Shown one piece after another: positions 27,343 to 36,345 of a DNA stretch of 64,000 nt. The stretch is taken from the NCBI RefSeq assembly GCF_900207585.1, contig NZ_OAOP01000003.1, forward strand, positions 1 to 64,000. The letters run 5' to 3'. The DNA comes from Bacillus oleivorans (lineage in GTDB: Bacteria; Bacillota; Bacilli; Bacillales; JC228). Each line of letters starts with the position of its first letter. Position 1 is the first letter of the stretch. Under the pieces are notes generated by a model, which worked only from the letters and a program-made list of their open reading frames with translations, searched no databases and was not told where the DNA came from. Made by a program: the position numbers and the translations under genes.

Positions 27343-27478
27343 TATTATTGGAAATAATACGTTTCAGCAAATCGTTTCATTTGACTGAAAACGGATTCAG
27401 GTTTAAAATTACATTGCATTAAAGATATATTAATTCGAGATATCTTAATAAAAACAAACATGAAGGGAAGTCATCAGA

Positions 27479-28264
27479 ATGAGTAATCGTTTCGACGGTA
27501 AAGTTGTACTAATCACTGGTGGAGGTTCGGGTTTAGGACGAGCAGCTGCTTTGCAAGTCGCTAAAGAAGGGGCAAAGCTTTCATTAGTGGACCTGAATCA
27601 AGAAGGGTTAGAGGAAACAAAACGACAAATTGCTGAAAGTGCGCCAAATGCAGAAGTGCTTTTAATTACAGCCAACGTAGCCAATGAAGAAGAAGTAAAA
27701 AATTATGTCAGCCAAACCGTTGAAAAATACGGGAGAATTGATGGATTCTTTAACAATGCAGGTATTGAAGGAAAACAAAATCCAACTGAAGATTATGGAT
27801 CCGATGAATTCCAAAAAGTCGTAAGTATCAACCTAAATGGTGTATTCTACGGATTAAAATATGTACTGGCACAAATGAAAAAACAAGGGTCCGGTTCGAT
27901 TGTGAATACAGCATCTGTAGGCGGTATTCGCGGTGTCGGCAATCAATCCGGTTACGCAGCCAGCAAACATGGTGTCGTAGGTTTAACGAGAAACTCTGGT
28001 ATCGAATATGGACAATACGGCATTACAATCAATGCTATTGCTCCAGGTGCGATCATGACACCAATGGTAGAAGCGTCATTAAAACAAATCGACCCGGAAA
28101 ATTGGGAAGAAGTCGGCAAACAATTTGTTCAGCCAAACCCAATGAAACGCTTCGGAAAACCAGAAGAAGTTGGTTATCTAGTTGCATTCTTACTATCAGA
28201 TCAGTCTAGCTTTATCAATGCGGCTGTTGTTCCAATTGATGGCGGACAGTCTTACAAATATTAA
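27479..28264 (+). CDS. Short-chain dehydrogenase/reductase (glucose 1-dehydrogenase-like)
   Basis: 261 residues. The NAD(P) motif is TGGGSGLGR (residues ~14-22), NNAG is at ~91, the catalytic Ser lies in NTASVGGIRG and the Tyr/Lys pair in YAASKHG (~159-165). The C-terminal PIDGGQSYKY is typical of classical SDRs. Asp in LVDLNQ after the second strand suggests NAD preference. Substrate unknown. A decayed copy of its 3' half lies at 54.83 kb. An inverted repeat AAGATAT/ATATCTT at 27422-27446 upstream could be an operator. Confidence 0.9.
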   Translation: MSNRFDGKVVLITGGGSGLGRAAALQVAKEGAKLSLVDLNQEGLEETKRQIAESAPNAEVLLITANVANEEEVKNYVSQTVEKYGRIDGFFNNAGIEGKQNPTEDYGSDEFQKVVSINLNGVFYGLKYVLAQMKKQGSGSIVNTASVGGIRGVGNQSGYAASKHGVVGLTRNSGIEYGQYGITINAIAPGAIMTPMVEASLKQIDPENWEEVGKQFVQPNPMKRFGKPEEVGYLVAFLLSDQSSFINAAVVPIDGGQSYKY

Positions 28265-28269
28265 AACAT

Positions 28270-28290
28270 GGGGACGGTTCTTCTGTTTCA
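28270..28290 (+). repeat. GGGACGGTTCT-family repeat, half element
   Basis: GGGGACGGTTCTTCTGTTTC follows the SDR stop by five bases. The second arm is missing. Confidence 0.75.
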
Positions 28291-28368
28291 CAAAGATTCT
28301 CAATTCCCAAATAATTTTTAAAAAAGATAAAACTCCTTATTGATAATTCGAACATATAAAGTTATCAT

Positions 28369-29139
28369 ATGAACATGAATAATGTTAGAAATCGTCAAAA
28401 AGAAATAATAGAAATACTAAATCAAACAGAAAAAGTGTTAATTAGTGATCTTAGTGATCAATTTAATGTTTCGGAAATGACATTAAGAAGAGACTTAGAA
28501 GTTCTCGCCCAAAAAGGAGTGATAAAGCGAATTAGGGGTGGAGCGGTTAAGATTAATCAAGGATCATATGAGTTACCATTTGAACTCCGTTGCGACAAGA
28601 ATCATGATGTAAAAGAAAGAATTAGTAAAGTTGCCGCTAACATGATTAAGGACGGAGAAACCGTAGTCATTGACACAGGGACAACAGCTTTAGCTGTAGC
28701 GGAAAAGCTTAAAGAAAGAAACAATTTAACTATTATAACATCAAGTCTAAGAGTAGCCTGGTTATTGGCAGATCGCCCAAATTTAAACTTGATTATTACA
28801 GGTGGTGTTGTAAGAACTGGAGAAAGATCACTTATTGGTGAATTCACAGAAGATGTTTATGATCACTTCTTTCCCGATACTTTTATAGCTGGAGTTGGTG
28901 GTGTGGATCCAATAAATGGTTTTACTGACTTTAATCTTGAAGACACAAGGGTAAAAAAGAAGGCCATTAAAGTATCACAACGAACAATCGTAGTTGCCGA
29001 TGATAGTAAGCTTGGAAAAACAGCCTTTGCGAAGATAGCTTCATTGGAAGAAGTAGATACATTTATTACAAATAAAACATCAAATACGGAAGCTATTAAT
29101 CAATTAAAGAAAAAAGACCTAACTGTGGTTTTAGCGTAA
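28369..29139 (+). CDS. DeoR family transcriptional regulator
   Basis: 256 residues. The N-terminal winged helix reads VLISDLSDQFNVSEMTLRRD and KRIRGGAVK (residues ~20-62). The sugar-phosphate-binding domain follows, with VIDTGTTALAVAEKL, ITGGVVR and VADDSKLGKTAF as in DeoR/GlpR effector domains. Such regulators usually repress sugar genes until a phosphorylated intermediate accumulates. It is 100 bases upstream of the BtpA gene. No clear ribosome binding site precedes ATG 28369 or the ATG six bases later. Confidence 0.9.
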   Translation: MNMNNVRNRQKEIIEILNQTEKVLISDLSDQFNVSEMTLRRDLEVLAQKGVIKRIRGGAVKINQGSYELPFELRCDKNHDVKERISKVAANMIKDGETVVIDTGTTALAVAEKLKERNNLTIITSSLRVAWLLADRPNLNLIITGGVVRTGERSLIGEFTEDVYDHFFPDTFIAGVGGVDPINGFTDFNLEDTRVKKKAIKVSQRTIVVADDSKLGKTAFAKIASLEEVDTFITNKTSNTEAINQLKKKDLTVVLA

Positions 29140-29239
29140 ATTTAAATAGAATTAATCATTAGAAAGGGGGAGTATCTATTATTTTTATTTGTAGTCAACT
29201 AACTATTAAACAAGGATTTTAGAAAGGAAGTTTTCGTTT

Positions 29240-30046
29240 ATGACATGGTTGAAGGATGTACTAGGAACAGAAAAAGCAGTTATAGCGATGTGTCATTTAT
29301 TACCATTACCAGGTGATCCATACTTTGATAAGGAAAAGGGAATGGACTATGTAGTAGAAATGGCTCGTAAGGATTTACACGCACTTCAGGATGGTGGTGT
29401 AGATGCTGTAATGTTTTCAAATGAGTTTAGCTTACCTTATCTGACTGATGTTAAGACAGAAACGGTAGCAGCTATGGCGCGTATAATTGGTGAACTCATG
29501 AGTGATATAAAAATTCCATTTGGTGTAAACGTCTTATGGGATGCTAAGAAATCTCTGGATTTAGCTGCGGCAACTGGTGCAAGCTTTGTTCGTGAAATTT
29601 TTACGGGTGTCTATGCTAGTGATTTTGGTACATGGGACACTAACATAGGGGAAACTATAAGACATCAATATAGAATTGGTGCCGAAAATGTAAAGTTATT
29701 ATTTAATATTGTTCCAGAAGCAGCAAAATATTTAGCAGATCGAGATATTGAAAGTATCGCTAAGTCAACTGTATTTAATAATCGCCCAGATGCATTGTGT
29801 GTATCAGGACTTACTGCGGGTGCCCAAACAGATGCCCAATTACTAAAGAAAGTTAAAGACGTGGTTCCAGAAACGGTTGTTCTAGCTAATACAGGAGTTA
29901 GATTGGAAAACCTCGAAGAGCAATTGTCAGTAGCTGATGGAGCCGTTACTGGAACTACATTCAAATATGAAGGAAAATTTGAAAACCACGTTGACATCAA
30001 AAGGGTAAAAGAATTCATGGATAAAGTAAAACAATTTCGCTCATAA
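29240..30046 (+). CDS. BtpA/SgcQ family TIM-barrel protein
   Basis: 268 residues covering the whole BtpA family. MCHLLPLPGDPYFD opens the barrel, DGGVDAVMFSNEF and FGVNVLWDAKKSLDLAAATG follow, then FVREIFTGVYASDFG and the late VVLANTGVRLENL and DGAVTGTTFK. The family includes E. coli SgcQ and cyanobacterial BtpA, but its enzymatic activity is not established. It is encoded right behind a DeoR regulator, as SgcQ is associated with SgcR in the sgc operon. Ribosome binding site AGAAAGGAAG. Confidence 0.88.
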   Translation: MTWLKDVLGTEKAVIAMCHLLPLPGDPYFDKEKGMDYVVEMARKDLHALQDGGVDAVMFSNEFSLPYLTDVKTETVAAMARIIGELMSDIKIPFGVNVLWDAKKSLDLAAATGASFVREIFTGVYASDFGTWDTNIGETIRHQYRIGAENVKLLFNIVPEAAKYLADRDIESIAKSTVFNNRPDALCVSGLTAGAQTDAQLLKKVKDVVPETVVLANTGVRLENLEEQLSVADGAVTGTTFKYEGKFENHVDIKRVKEFMDKVKQFRS

Positions 30047-30331
30047 AACATTACCAACTAGCGCAAGGCCACTTTCGGAGAATAGCACGTTGTTCCTTGT
30101 GCAAAGGTGTCTGTAATCACTGATAAGGAAAAAGAATATGGTCTTCAACAACATCCCCATTCTCGCTATTAGCCTAATTCTGACGGTGGATTTGTTTAAT
30201 ATGAACAACTTTTTTTGTGTTAAATAACCATCCAAGCCGAATTAATACCAAATTTTTATGAATTTAAAGGACAATGTTAATTTTTTACAGCATTTAAATA
30301 ATTATAAAGAATCTAAATATATAAAATTTTA

Positions 30332-30360
30332 TTGACAATTATACAGACCCCTAACATAAT
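30332..30360 (+). promoter_or_regulatory. SigA-type promoter in the 705-base gap before the SDR/ABC locus
   Basis: TTGACA, 17 bases, then CATAAT. It would give a leader of about 385 bases before the SDR start at 30752. The gap 30047-30751 contains no credible gene. Confidence 0.65.
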
Positions 30361-30474
30361 AAAACATAAGTGAACAAATATATGTTAAAAATGAGCGAAG
30401 TTGTGAGTGTGATGCCCTTTTTAAGAAAAAATAAAAAACAAGAATCATAATTTTATAGGAAATTCACTTAATTT

Positions 30475-30488
30475 TGAAAGCGTTAACA
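30475..30488. promoter_or_regulatory. CcpA cre site
   Basis: TGAAAGCGTTAACA fits the Bacillus cre consensus TGWAANCGNTNWCA at every position. It lies 115 bases downstream of the promoter at 30332, a location suited to roadblock-type carbon catabolite repression of the operon that follows. Confidence 0.72.
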
Positions 30489-30751
30489 CACTCGTACGAT
30501 TTAGCCGCTAGTATTCTAAGACGTTCTATCGAATTTCTTGAACCAAAAGTGATCGGACAAAAATGTTTGTTACAACCAACCTGATTATTTTTTAACTTAA
30601 GAATTCAAAACATTCTGTCCATATGGGTTGTTAAATGTTCAGTGACATAGAATGGTAGATTTTTCAGTTGTTTAGGGTAGTTTGGATTTCAGATTTGATT
30701 ACATAAAATAGTTAGTCATTCTTAAATTATTTCAATAGAGGGGATGTTAAT

Positions 30752-31549
30752 ATGGGAAGATTGGAATCAAAAATTGCGATTATAACAGGAGCGGGTTCAG
30801 GTATTGGCAAAGCGACTGCACTTGTTTTTGCCCAAGAAGGTGCTCACGTCATTTGCGCAGATATTAACTTGGAAGCTGCAGGGGCTGTAGTTAAAGAAAT
30901 TAAAGAAAATAATGGTGAAGTAACTGCATTATTTGTAGATGTTGCGGACGAAAAGAGTGTTATTGAATTTGCCGAACAATGTAAGGAGAAGTTTGGCAGA
31001 GTAGATGTGCTCTTCAATAATGCTGGAATTGATACGGCTGGTGGTAAGTTACATAATTATTCAACCGAGCTTTGGGACAAAATTATGGCGGTTGATTTAA
31101 GAGGAACATTCTTAGTGAGTAAATATATCATTCCATTAATGTTGGACAATGGCGGATCTATCATTAACTGTTCTTCTGTTTCTGGAATTGGAGCAGACTT
31201 TAATCGTGCCGGATACAATGCTGCAAAAGGTGGAGTACACAATTTAACGAAGACAATGGCAATTGATTATGCAAGAGATGGTATACGTGTTAATCAGATT
31301 GCCCCAGGAACCATTGATACACCACTAATTGAGCAAATCCTTGGAGAAGAAGGGGCTAGAAAGTTTAAAAAGTCCTACGAATTAGTGGATCCAATGGGTA
31401 GATTGGGTAAACCGGAAGAGGTAGCAAAAGTCGTTCTATTCTTAGCATCAGACGATAGCAGTTATGTTACAGGTGAATCCATTTTAATCGATGGTGGACA
31501 CATGGCTTATACTTGGCCAGGAGAATTATTATCAGACCTTGTGAAATGA
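30752..31549 (+). CDS. Short-chain dehydrogenase/reductase in a sugar catabolic locus
   Basis: 265 residues. TGAGSGIGKATAL at ~12-24 binds the nucleotide, with CADINL after strand two pointing to NAD. NNAGID is near 90, the active-site Ser is in NCSSVSGIGA and the Tyr/Lys in YNAAKGG (~154-160). It is the first gene behind the promoter/cre region and likely oxidises the imported polyol or sugar. AGAGGGGATG gives good initiation. The substrate is not identifiable. Confidence 0.9.
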   Translation: MGRLESKIAIITGAGSGIGKATALVFAQEGAHVICADINLEAAGAVVKEIKENNGEVTALFVDVADEKSVIEFAEQCKEKFGRVDVLFNNAGIDTAGGKLHNYSTELWDKIMAVDLRGTFLVSKYIIPLMLDNGGSIINCSSVSGIGADFNRAGYNAAKGGVHNLTKTMAIDYARDGIRVNQIAPGTIDTPLIEQILGEEGARKFKKSYELVDPMGRLGKPEEVAKVVLFLASDDSSYVTGESILIDGGHMAYTWPGELLSDLVK

Positions 31550-31594
31550 TGAATTGTCATTTTAAAAAATCATGTTGATAAAGGAGGAAAAGAG

Positions 31595-32260
31595 ATGGTA
31601 AAGATTAAAAAGATCATTGATTTATCTCAACCTTTGTTCCATAACTGTCCTGGTTGGGCTACATATAAAATGACAGAAGTAAATTATGAAGCTGTCTATC
31701 CAGTTGATGGATTTACGGCTGAAAGAATTGATTTAAATGTCCATACGGCAACACATATGGATGCACCCTTTCATTTTTTCCCAGAGGGTAAAAAGATTGA
31801 TGAATTTCCAATCAGCCAATTTGTAGGGGAAGCAGTACCAATTGATTTATTTGGCATTGCACCTGAAGAGCCAATTAGAAGAGAGCACCTCGAACCATAT
31901 GCTGACAAAGTAAAACCTGGTGATATCATTTTACTTTGTACAGGCTGGAGTGAAAAAAGAGGATATACAAAAGATTACTATTATGAATGGCCGTTTTTAT
32001 CCAGAGAAGGTGCTGAATGGATCGTTGAAAAACAGCTTAAAGGCGTCGGTATTGATGGATTAAGTATAGGCGGTTGGGCAGAAGGAAATGGTCCGCCAGC
32101 ACATGAAGTTCTATTAAGTAATGAAGTTTGGCCATTAGAGGAACTTAATTTGACAAAAGAGTTGCTCACAGAAGAACGTTGGTTTTTATGTGCGTTTCCG
32201 CTAAAGTTACAAGGTTTTGGTGGTGCACCGGTACGTGCAGTTGCTATGAAGTTTGAATAA
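31595..32260 (+). CDS. Cyclase-family hydrolase (kynurenine formamidase-like fold)
   Basis: 221 residues. The family motif HxxTHxDxPxH occurs as HTATHMDAPFHFFPEG (residues ~50-65), with the metal-binding His and Asp in place, and GVGIDGLSIGGWAEGNGPPA with a following His lies near 150-170. Members include kynurenine formamidase, isatin hydrolase and related metal-dependent hydrolases. In this sugar locus it may open a lactone, for example a product of the preceding SDR; this is inference. Ribosome binding site AAAGGAGGAAAAG. Confidence 0.85.
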   Translation: MVKIKKIIDLSQPLFHNCPGWATYKMTEVNYEAVYPVDGFTAERIDLNVHTATHMDAPFHFFPEGKKIDEFPISQFVGEAVPIDLFGIAPEEPIRREHLEPYADKVKPGDIILLCTGWSEKRGYTKDYYYEWPFLSREGAEWIVEKQLKGVGIDGLSIGGWAEGNGPPAHEVLLSNEVWPLEELNLTKELLTEERWFLCAFPLKLQGFGGAPVRAVAMKFE

Positions 32261-32268
32261 AGAAAAGG

Positions 32269-32304
32269 AGAGGGTAGATTCATAAACTGCCAAATCTACC
32301 CTCT
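32269..32304 (+). other. Intercistronic hairpin between cyclase and kinase genes
   Basis: AGAGGGTAGATT pairs perfectly with AATCTACCCTCT over 12 bases. Only ATTAAT follows, not a T-run. It could be a partial terminator or an mRNA-stabilising processing site. Confidence 0.55.
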
Positions 32305-32382
32305 ATTAATCTATATAATGTAACCCCTTTCATAGATTTAATAACCCTTAGATTCTTTTATTAATGGGAAAGGAGGACATCA

Positions 32383-33915
32383 ATGGCATATGTATTAGGG
32401 ATTGATATTGGCACATACGAATCAAAAGGTGTACTCGTAGATCGCTTCGGCAAAATTATCGTAACAAAATCAGTGCCTCATAAAATGGAAGTTCCTAAAC
32501 CAGGCTGGGCGGAACATGATGCAGAAAATGTTTGGTGGAATGATTTTAAAGTTTTAAGCAGCACGATCGTAAATGATGCGAAAAGTAATTTTGGAATCTC
32601 ACCAGCAGAAATTTTGGCTGTTGGTGTCAGTTCGATTGGTCCTGCTGTTGTTCCAATTGATCAAAATGGCAGGCCATTAAGAAAGGCAATTCTTTATGGA
32701 GTCGATACACGTGCGCAAGAAGAGATTCAATTACTTAATGCAGAAATTGGTGAAGATGCCATTTTTGATAACTCTGGCCAAGTCCTTTCAGCGCAATCAG
32801 CGGGTCCCAAAATTCTTTGGATTAAAAGAAATGAACCGGAAGTTTATGAGAAAACATATAAGTTCCTTTGCGGATCAGGCTATGTCGTTTATAAACTAAC
32901 GAACGAACTGATTATCGATCGTTACACGGCAGCATCCTATTCTCCGTTATTTCATATTCATGACTTAACTTGGAATCAAGATACGGTTTCAAACATTACC
33001 GAGATAGATAAGTTACCAGAGTTAGTGTGGAGTAACGAAATCGTTGGTCATGTTAACGAAAAAGCGGCAGAAGAAACCGGTCTTGTAAAAGGAACAAAAG
33101 TCATAGCTGGAACAGTAGATGCCTTGTCTGAGTCGATTAGTATCGGGTCCATTCATCCAGGAGATTTAATGTTAATGTATGGAAGTTCCACTTTCTTCAT
33201 TAATGTTTCCGATTCATTCCAGAAAACGAAAAAGTTTTGGCCTAATATTCATAGTATGGAAGGGCTTTACACGGTTACAGGTGGAACCTCTACAGCTGGT
33301 TCTTTAACGAGATGGTATGTAGATGAACTGATGCTTCAGTTTATGAATAAGGAAGAATCGAAAAACGTAAACATGTCCGAACTGTATACATATATAACGC
33401 AGGAAGCAGAGAAAAGTCCTGTTGGTGCAAACGGGCTAATTACTCTTCCATACTTTAGCGGGGAAAGAACACCCATACATCACGCTAGTGCAAAAGGAAT
33501 GATGTTTGGTCTTACCCTTCGACATACGAGTGCGGATATTTACCGTTCGATTGTAGAAGGAATTGCTTTTTCCATCCGACATAATATTGATGAAATGAAA
33601 AAATTAAATACATCTATTAATAGGATCTTAATTGTCGGAGGCGGAGTGAAAAGCAAGCTATGGGTGCAAAGTGTCAGTGATATTTGTCAAATTAAGCAAA
33701 TTGTACCGAAAACGATTGTTGGCGCTTCTTATGGAAACGCTTTCCTATGTGCGTTGGCATTAGGATGGTATTCAAAGCTTGAGGATATCGACGAGTGGGT
33801 GGAAATAGCCTACGAAGTAGAACCGCTGAAGGAAAATTATGAAGCACTTGAGCGTAATTACGAAATATATAGAGAGCTATATGAAAATACGAAAAAGTTA
33901 ATGGATAACCTTTAA
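32383..33915 (+). CDS. FGGY-family carbohydrate kinase
   Basis: 510 residues, normal for the family. The first phosphate-binding loop is IDIGTYESKGVLVD at ~5-18, PGWAEHDAENVWW is near 43-55, the second ATPase motif TGGTSTAGSL lies near 304, and the C-terminal RILIVGGGVKSKLWVQ (~415-430) is the FGGY signature. It resembles the xylulokinase branch. It should phosphorylate the sugar or polyol delivered by the ABC system downstream, giving the effector for a DeoR regulator. Exact substrate unknown. Confidence 0.9.
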   Translation: MAYVLGIDIGTYESKGVLVDRFGKIIVTKSVPHKMEVPKPGWAEHDAENVWWNDFKVLSSTIVNDAKSNFGISPAEILAVGVSSIGPAVVPIDQNGRPLRKAILYGVDTRAQEEIQLLNAEIGEDAIFDNSGQVLSAQSAGPKILWIKRNEPEVYEKTYKFLCGSGYVVYKLTNELIIDRYTAASYSPLFHIHDLTWNQDTVSNITEIDKLPELVWSNEIVGHVNEKAAEETGLVKGTKVIAGTVDALSESISIGSIHPGDLMLMYGSSTFFINVSDSFQKTKKFWPNIHSMEGLYTVTGGTSTAGSLTRWYVDELMLQFMNKEESKNVNMSELYTYITQEAEKSPVGANGLITLPYFSGERTPIHHASAKGMMFGLTLRHTSADIYRSIVEGIAFSIRHNIDEMKKLNTSINRILIVGGGVKSKLWVQSVSDICQIKQIVPKTIVGASYGNAFLCALALGWYSKLEDIDEWVEIAYEVEPLKENYEALERNYEIYRELYENTKKLMDNL

Positions 33916-33938
33916 TAATCCAGAGCTGGAGGAAAAAA

Positions 33939-35030
33939 GTGAGTAATATAACTAGATTAAAAGATAAATTACAACAGTTAACATCCATCGTTGGATTGGC
34001 AGGGTATGAGGATAAAGTTATCAATTATGTCATAAACAGTGTATCATCCCATGACGTAAAGGTTGATAACTTAGGCAATGTGACAGTCAAAATGAACACG
34101 GTTACAGATGAAGATCCTTTAAGAGTCATGATTTTTGCCCATATGGATGAGCTTGGCCTGATTGTAAAAAAAATTGAAAATAACGGATTCTTGAGAGTGG
34201 AACGATTAGGTGGAATTCCTGAAAAAAGCTTGGCCGGACAATCTCTAGTCATAGACACGGGAGACAAAGAGTGGCAAGGAATTATCGGAACCAAATCCCA
34301 CCATATTACTCCGGAAAATGAAAAATATACTGTAAAACCTGTCAATGAAATTTATGCTGATTTTGGTTTCCGCAGTAAGCAAGAAGTTTTAGATGCTGGT
34401 ATTAGAGTAGGAACACCGGTTGCCTATTCAAGACAATTTTTTAGCAATAACTCAATCGTTTTCAGTAATGCAATCGATAATCGTGTTGGATGTTTAACTT
34501 TATTAGAATTAATAGAACGTTTAGAAGGACAAAAGCTGCCTTGTGAACTATATATCGTATTTTCCGTTCAAGAAGAATTTAATTTACGAGGGGTTATACC
34601 AGCTGTTCGGACGATCAGTCCGCATATCGGGATTACGATAGATCTTACACTTGCGACGGATACCCCGGATTTAGAAGGTAAAGCGGCTATACAATTTGGT
34701 GGAGGACCGAGCATTGGATTATATACATTCCATGGTAGAGGAACATTAGGCGGCCTGATTCCTAATCCTAAATTAGTTAACCATGTTAGGAAAGTAGCTG
34801 CTGAAAATGAGATACCTCTCCAAGATGCAGCCTTTATCGGCATGCTAACCGATGCGTCATTTGCCCAATTGGAACATGAAGGTATTGCTTTTGTAGATTT
34901 GGGCTATCCGGCTAGATATACTCATGCTCCTGTCGAATCAGTCGATTTAAATGATGTAGAACTGCTCATTCAGCTAGTTGAAAAATTAGTCTTTTCATTT
35001 GATAAAGAATTGAATATTAAACGAGGATGA
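33939..35030 (+). CDS. M42 family metallo-aminopeptidase (SgcX/FrvX-like)
   Basis: 363 residues. Metal ligands of the M42 family are visible: His in FAHMDELG (~66), Asp in SNAIDNRVG (~178), the Glu pair in SVQEEFNLRG (~211), Asp in TIDLT (~233) and His in RYTHAPVE (~325). M42 proteins are dodecameric aminopeptidases, but a subgroup (SgcX, FrvX) is found inside sugar operons where the role is unknown. It starts at GTG 33939 behind GGAGGAAAAAA, 23 bases after the kinase. Confidence 0.88.
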   Translation: MSNITRLKDKLQQLTSIVGLAGYEDKVINYVINSVSSHDVKVDNLGNVTVKMNTVTDEDPLRVMIFAHMDELGLIVKKIENNGFLRVERLGGIPEKSLAGQSLVIDTGDKEWQGIIGTKSHHITPENEKYTVKPVNEIYADFGFRSKQEVLDAGIRVGTPVAYSRQFFSNNSIVFSNAIDNRVGCLTLLELIERLEGQKLPCELYIVFSVQEEFNLRGVIPAVRTISPHIGITIDLTLATDTPDLEGKAAIQFGGGPSIGLYTFHGRGTLGGLIPNPKLVNHVRKVAAENEIPLQDAAFIGMLTDASFAQLEHEGIAFVDLGYPARYTHAPVESVDLNDVELLIQLVEKLVFSFDKELNIKRG

Positions 35031-35148
35031 TTTCCAATAAGGAAATTTCCATATACTTTATTCTCTTGGAAAAGAGGTGAACATTCAGCAGAGTAGTATG
35101 GCTTTATCTTAATTTCATCAAATTTTTTATAAAAAAGGGGAGAAAAAA

Positions 35149-36195
35149 ATGAGAAAGAACAAATTATTTTTAGCAGGACTTTTAACGCTTATTATGTCCA
35201 TTGCACTTTTTGGCTGTAGCTCTGGTACTACTACTGATTCTTCAAATGGCGGCAGCTCAAATGGGGGCAGTGACGATGGAAAATACACAATCGCAACTGT
35301 TGTAAAGGTTTCTGGTGAAGCTTGGTTTGATCGTATGGAAGAGGGAGTTGTGAAGTTTGGCGAAGATACTGGCCATGAAGCTTTCCAACAAGGCCCTCAA
35401 CAAGCGGATGCAGCTCAACAAGTTCAAATTATTGAAGATTTAATTGCACAACAAGTAGATGCTATTACAGTTGTTCCGTTCTCTGCAGAGGCTTTAGAGC
35501 CAGTTTTAAAGAAAGCTAGAGAAGCAGGAATTGTCGTTATTTCACACGAAGCGGATGGTATGGAAAACGTAGATTATAATATTGAAGCTTTCAACAACTC
35601 TGAATATGGAGAGTTCTTAATGGATAACCTTGCTGCTGCAATGGGTGAAGAAGGCGAATACATGACTACTGTAGGCAGCTTAACAAGTACATCACACATG
35701 GAATGGGTTACAGCTGCTGTAAAACATCAAGAAGAAAATTATCCTAACATGACAGCTGTTGTAACAGAAGTAGAAACTGGTGACGATTTACAAACAGCTA
35801 GTGAAAAGTTAAGAGAGGCTTTAAAAGCTCATCCAAATCTAAAAGGTTTCCAAGGTTCAGCTTCAACTGACGCACCTGGAGCGGCTCTAGCTATTGAAGA
35901 ACTAGGTCTTGAAGGTAAGATTTCAGTAGTTGGAACTAGTGTTCCTTCTGTAAGTGGTCAGTACATTGAAAATGGATCGATCAATGCCATTACTTTCTGG
36001 GATCCTGCTGAAGCAGCATATGCTATGAACACATTAGCAGTCATGATACTTGATGGTAAAAAAGATGAAATCAAAGATGGTCTAGACCTTGGTATTCCAG
36101 GATACGAAAGCCTTACAGTAAAAGATAATAAATACATTTACGGTAATGCATACGTAAAAGTTGATAAAGAGAACTTAGACGAATATGACTTCTAA
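35149..36195 (+). CDS. Sugar ABC transporter substrate-binding lipoprotein (RhaS/LsrB-like)
   Basis: 348 residues. The signal peptide ends in a lipobox IALFGCSS (Cys ~23), followed by a Ser/Gly-rich linker to ~45. The mature protein is a type-I periplasmic binding fold (KYTIATVVKVSGEAWFDRM, QQADAAQQVQIIEDLIAQQV, AITVVPFSAEALEPVL), closest in style to the rhamnose and autoinducer-2 binding proteins. It is the receptor of the importer encoded by the next three genes. A strong hairpin after its stop may protect its mRNA and raise its level. Confidence 0.9.
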   Translation: MRKNKLFLAGLLTLIMSIALFGCSSGTTTDSSNGGSSNGGSDDGKYTIATVVKVSGEAWFDRMEEGVVKFGEDTGHEAFQQGPQQADAAQQVQIIEDLIAQQVDAITVVPFSAEALEPVLKKAREAGIVVISHEADGMENVDYNIEAFNNSEYGEFLMDNLAAAMGEEGEYMTTVGSLTSTSHMEWVTAAVKHQEENYPNMTAVVTEVETGDDLQTASEKLREALKAHPNLKGFQGSASTDAPGAALAIEELGLEGKISVVGTSVPSVSGQYIENGSINAITFWDPAEAAYAMNTLAVMILDGKKDEIKDGLDLGIPGYESLTVKDNKYIYGNAYVKVDKENLDEYDF

Positions 36196-36207
36196 AATTT
36201 AAAAACG

Positions 36208-36250
36208 GCTTAGGAGCATGGAATATACGACGCTCCTTGCTCCTAGGCTA
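36208..36250 (+). other. Hairpin after the binding-protein gene
   Basis: GCTTAGGAGCA pairs with TGCTCCTAGGC (one G-U), with no T-run after it. It sits between the SBP and the ATPase genes, where partial termination or mRNA protection usually sets a higher SBP level. Confidence 0.6.
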
Positions 36251-36345
36251 ATTTCCTTTATTCAAAGTTTGTTTGTACGGTTTCAACAGTTATTTATTTC
36301 TACTATTAACACCGAATGATTAGTTGAAAGGAAGGTGTATTTCTC

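Noticed and set aside
27422-27446. MhqR/CatR-type operator upstream of the SDR gene
   Set aside because: Only half of the MhqR consensus (ATTCGAGATA) is present; the AAGATAT/ATATCTT dyad is real, but its regulator cannot be assigned.
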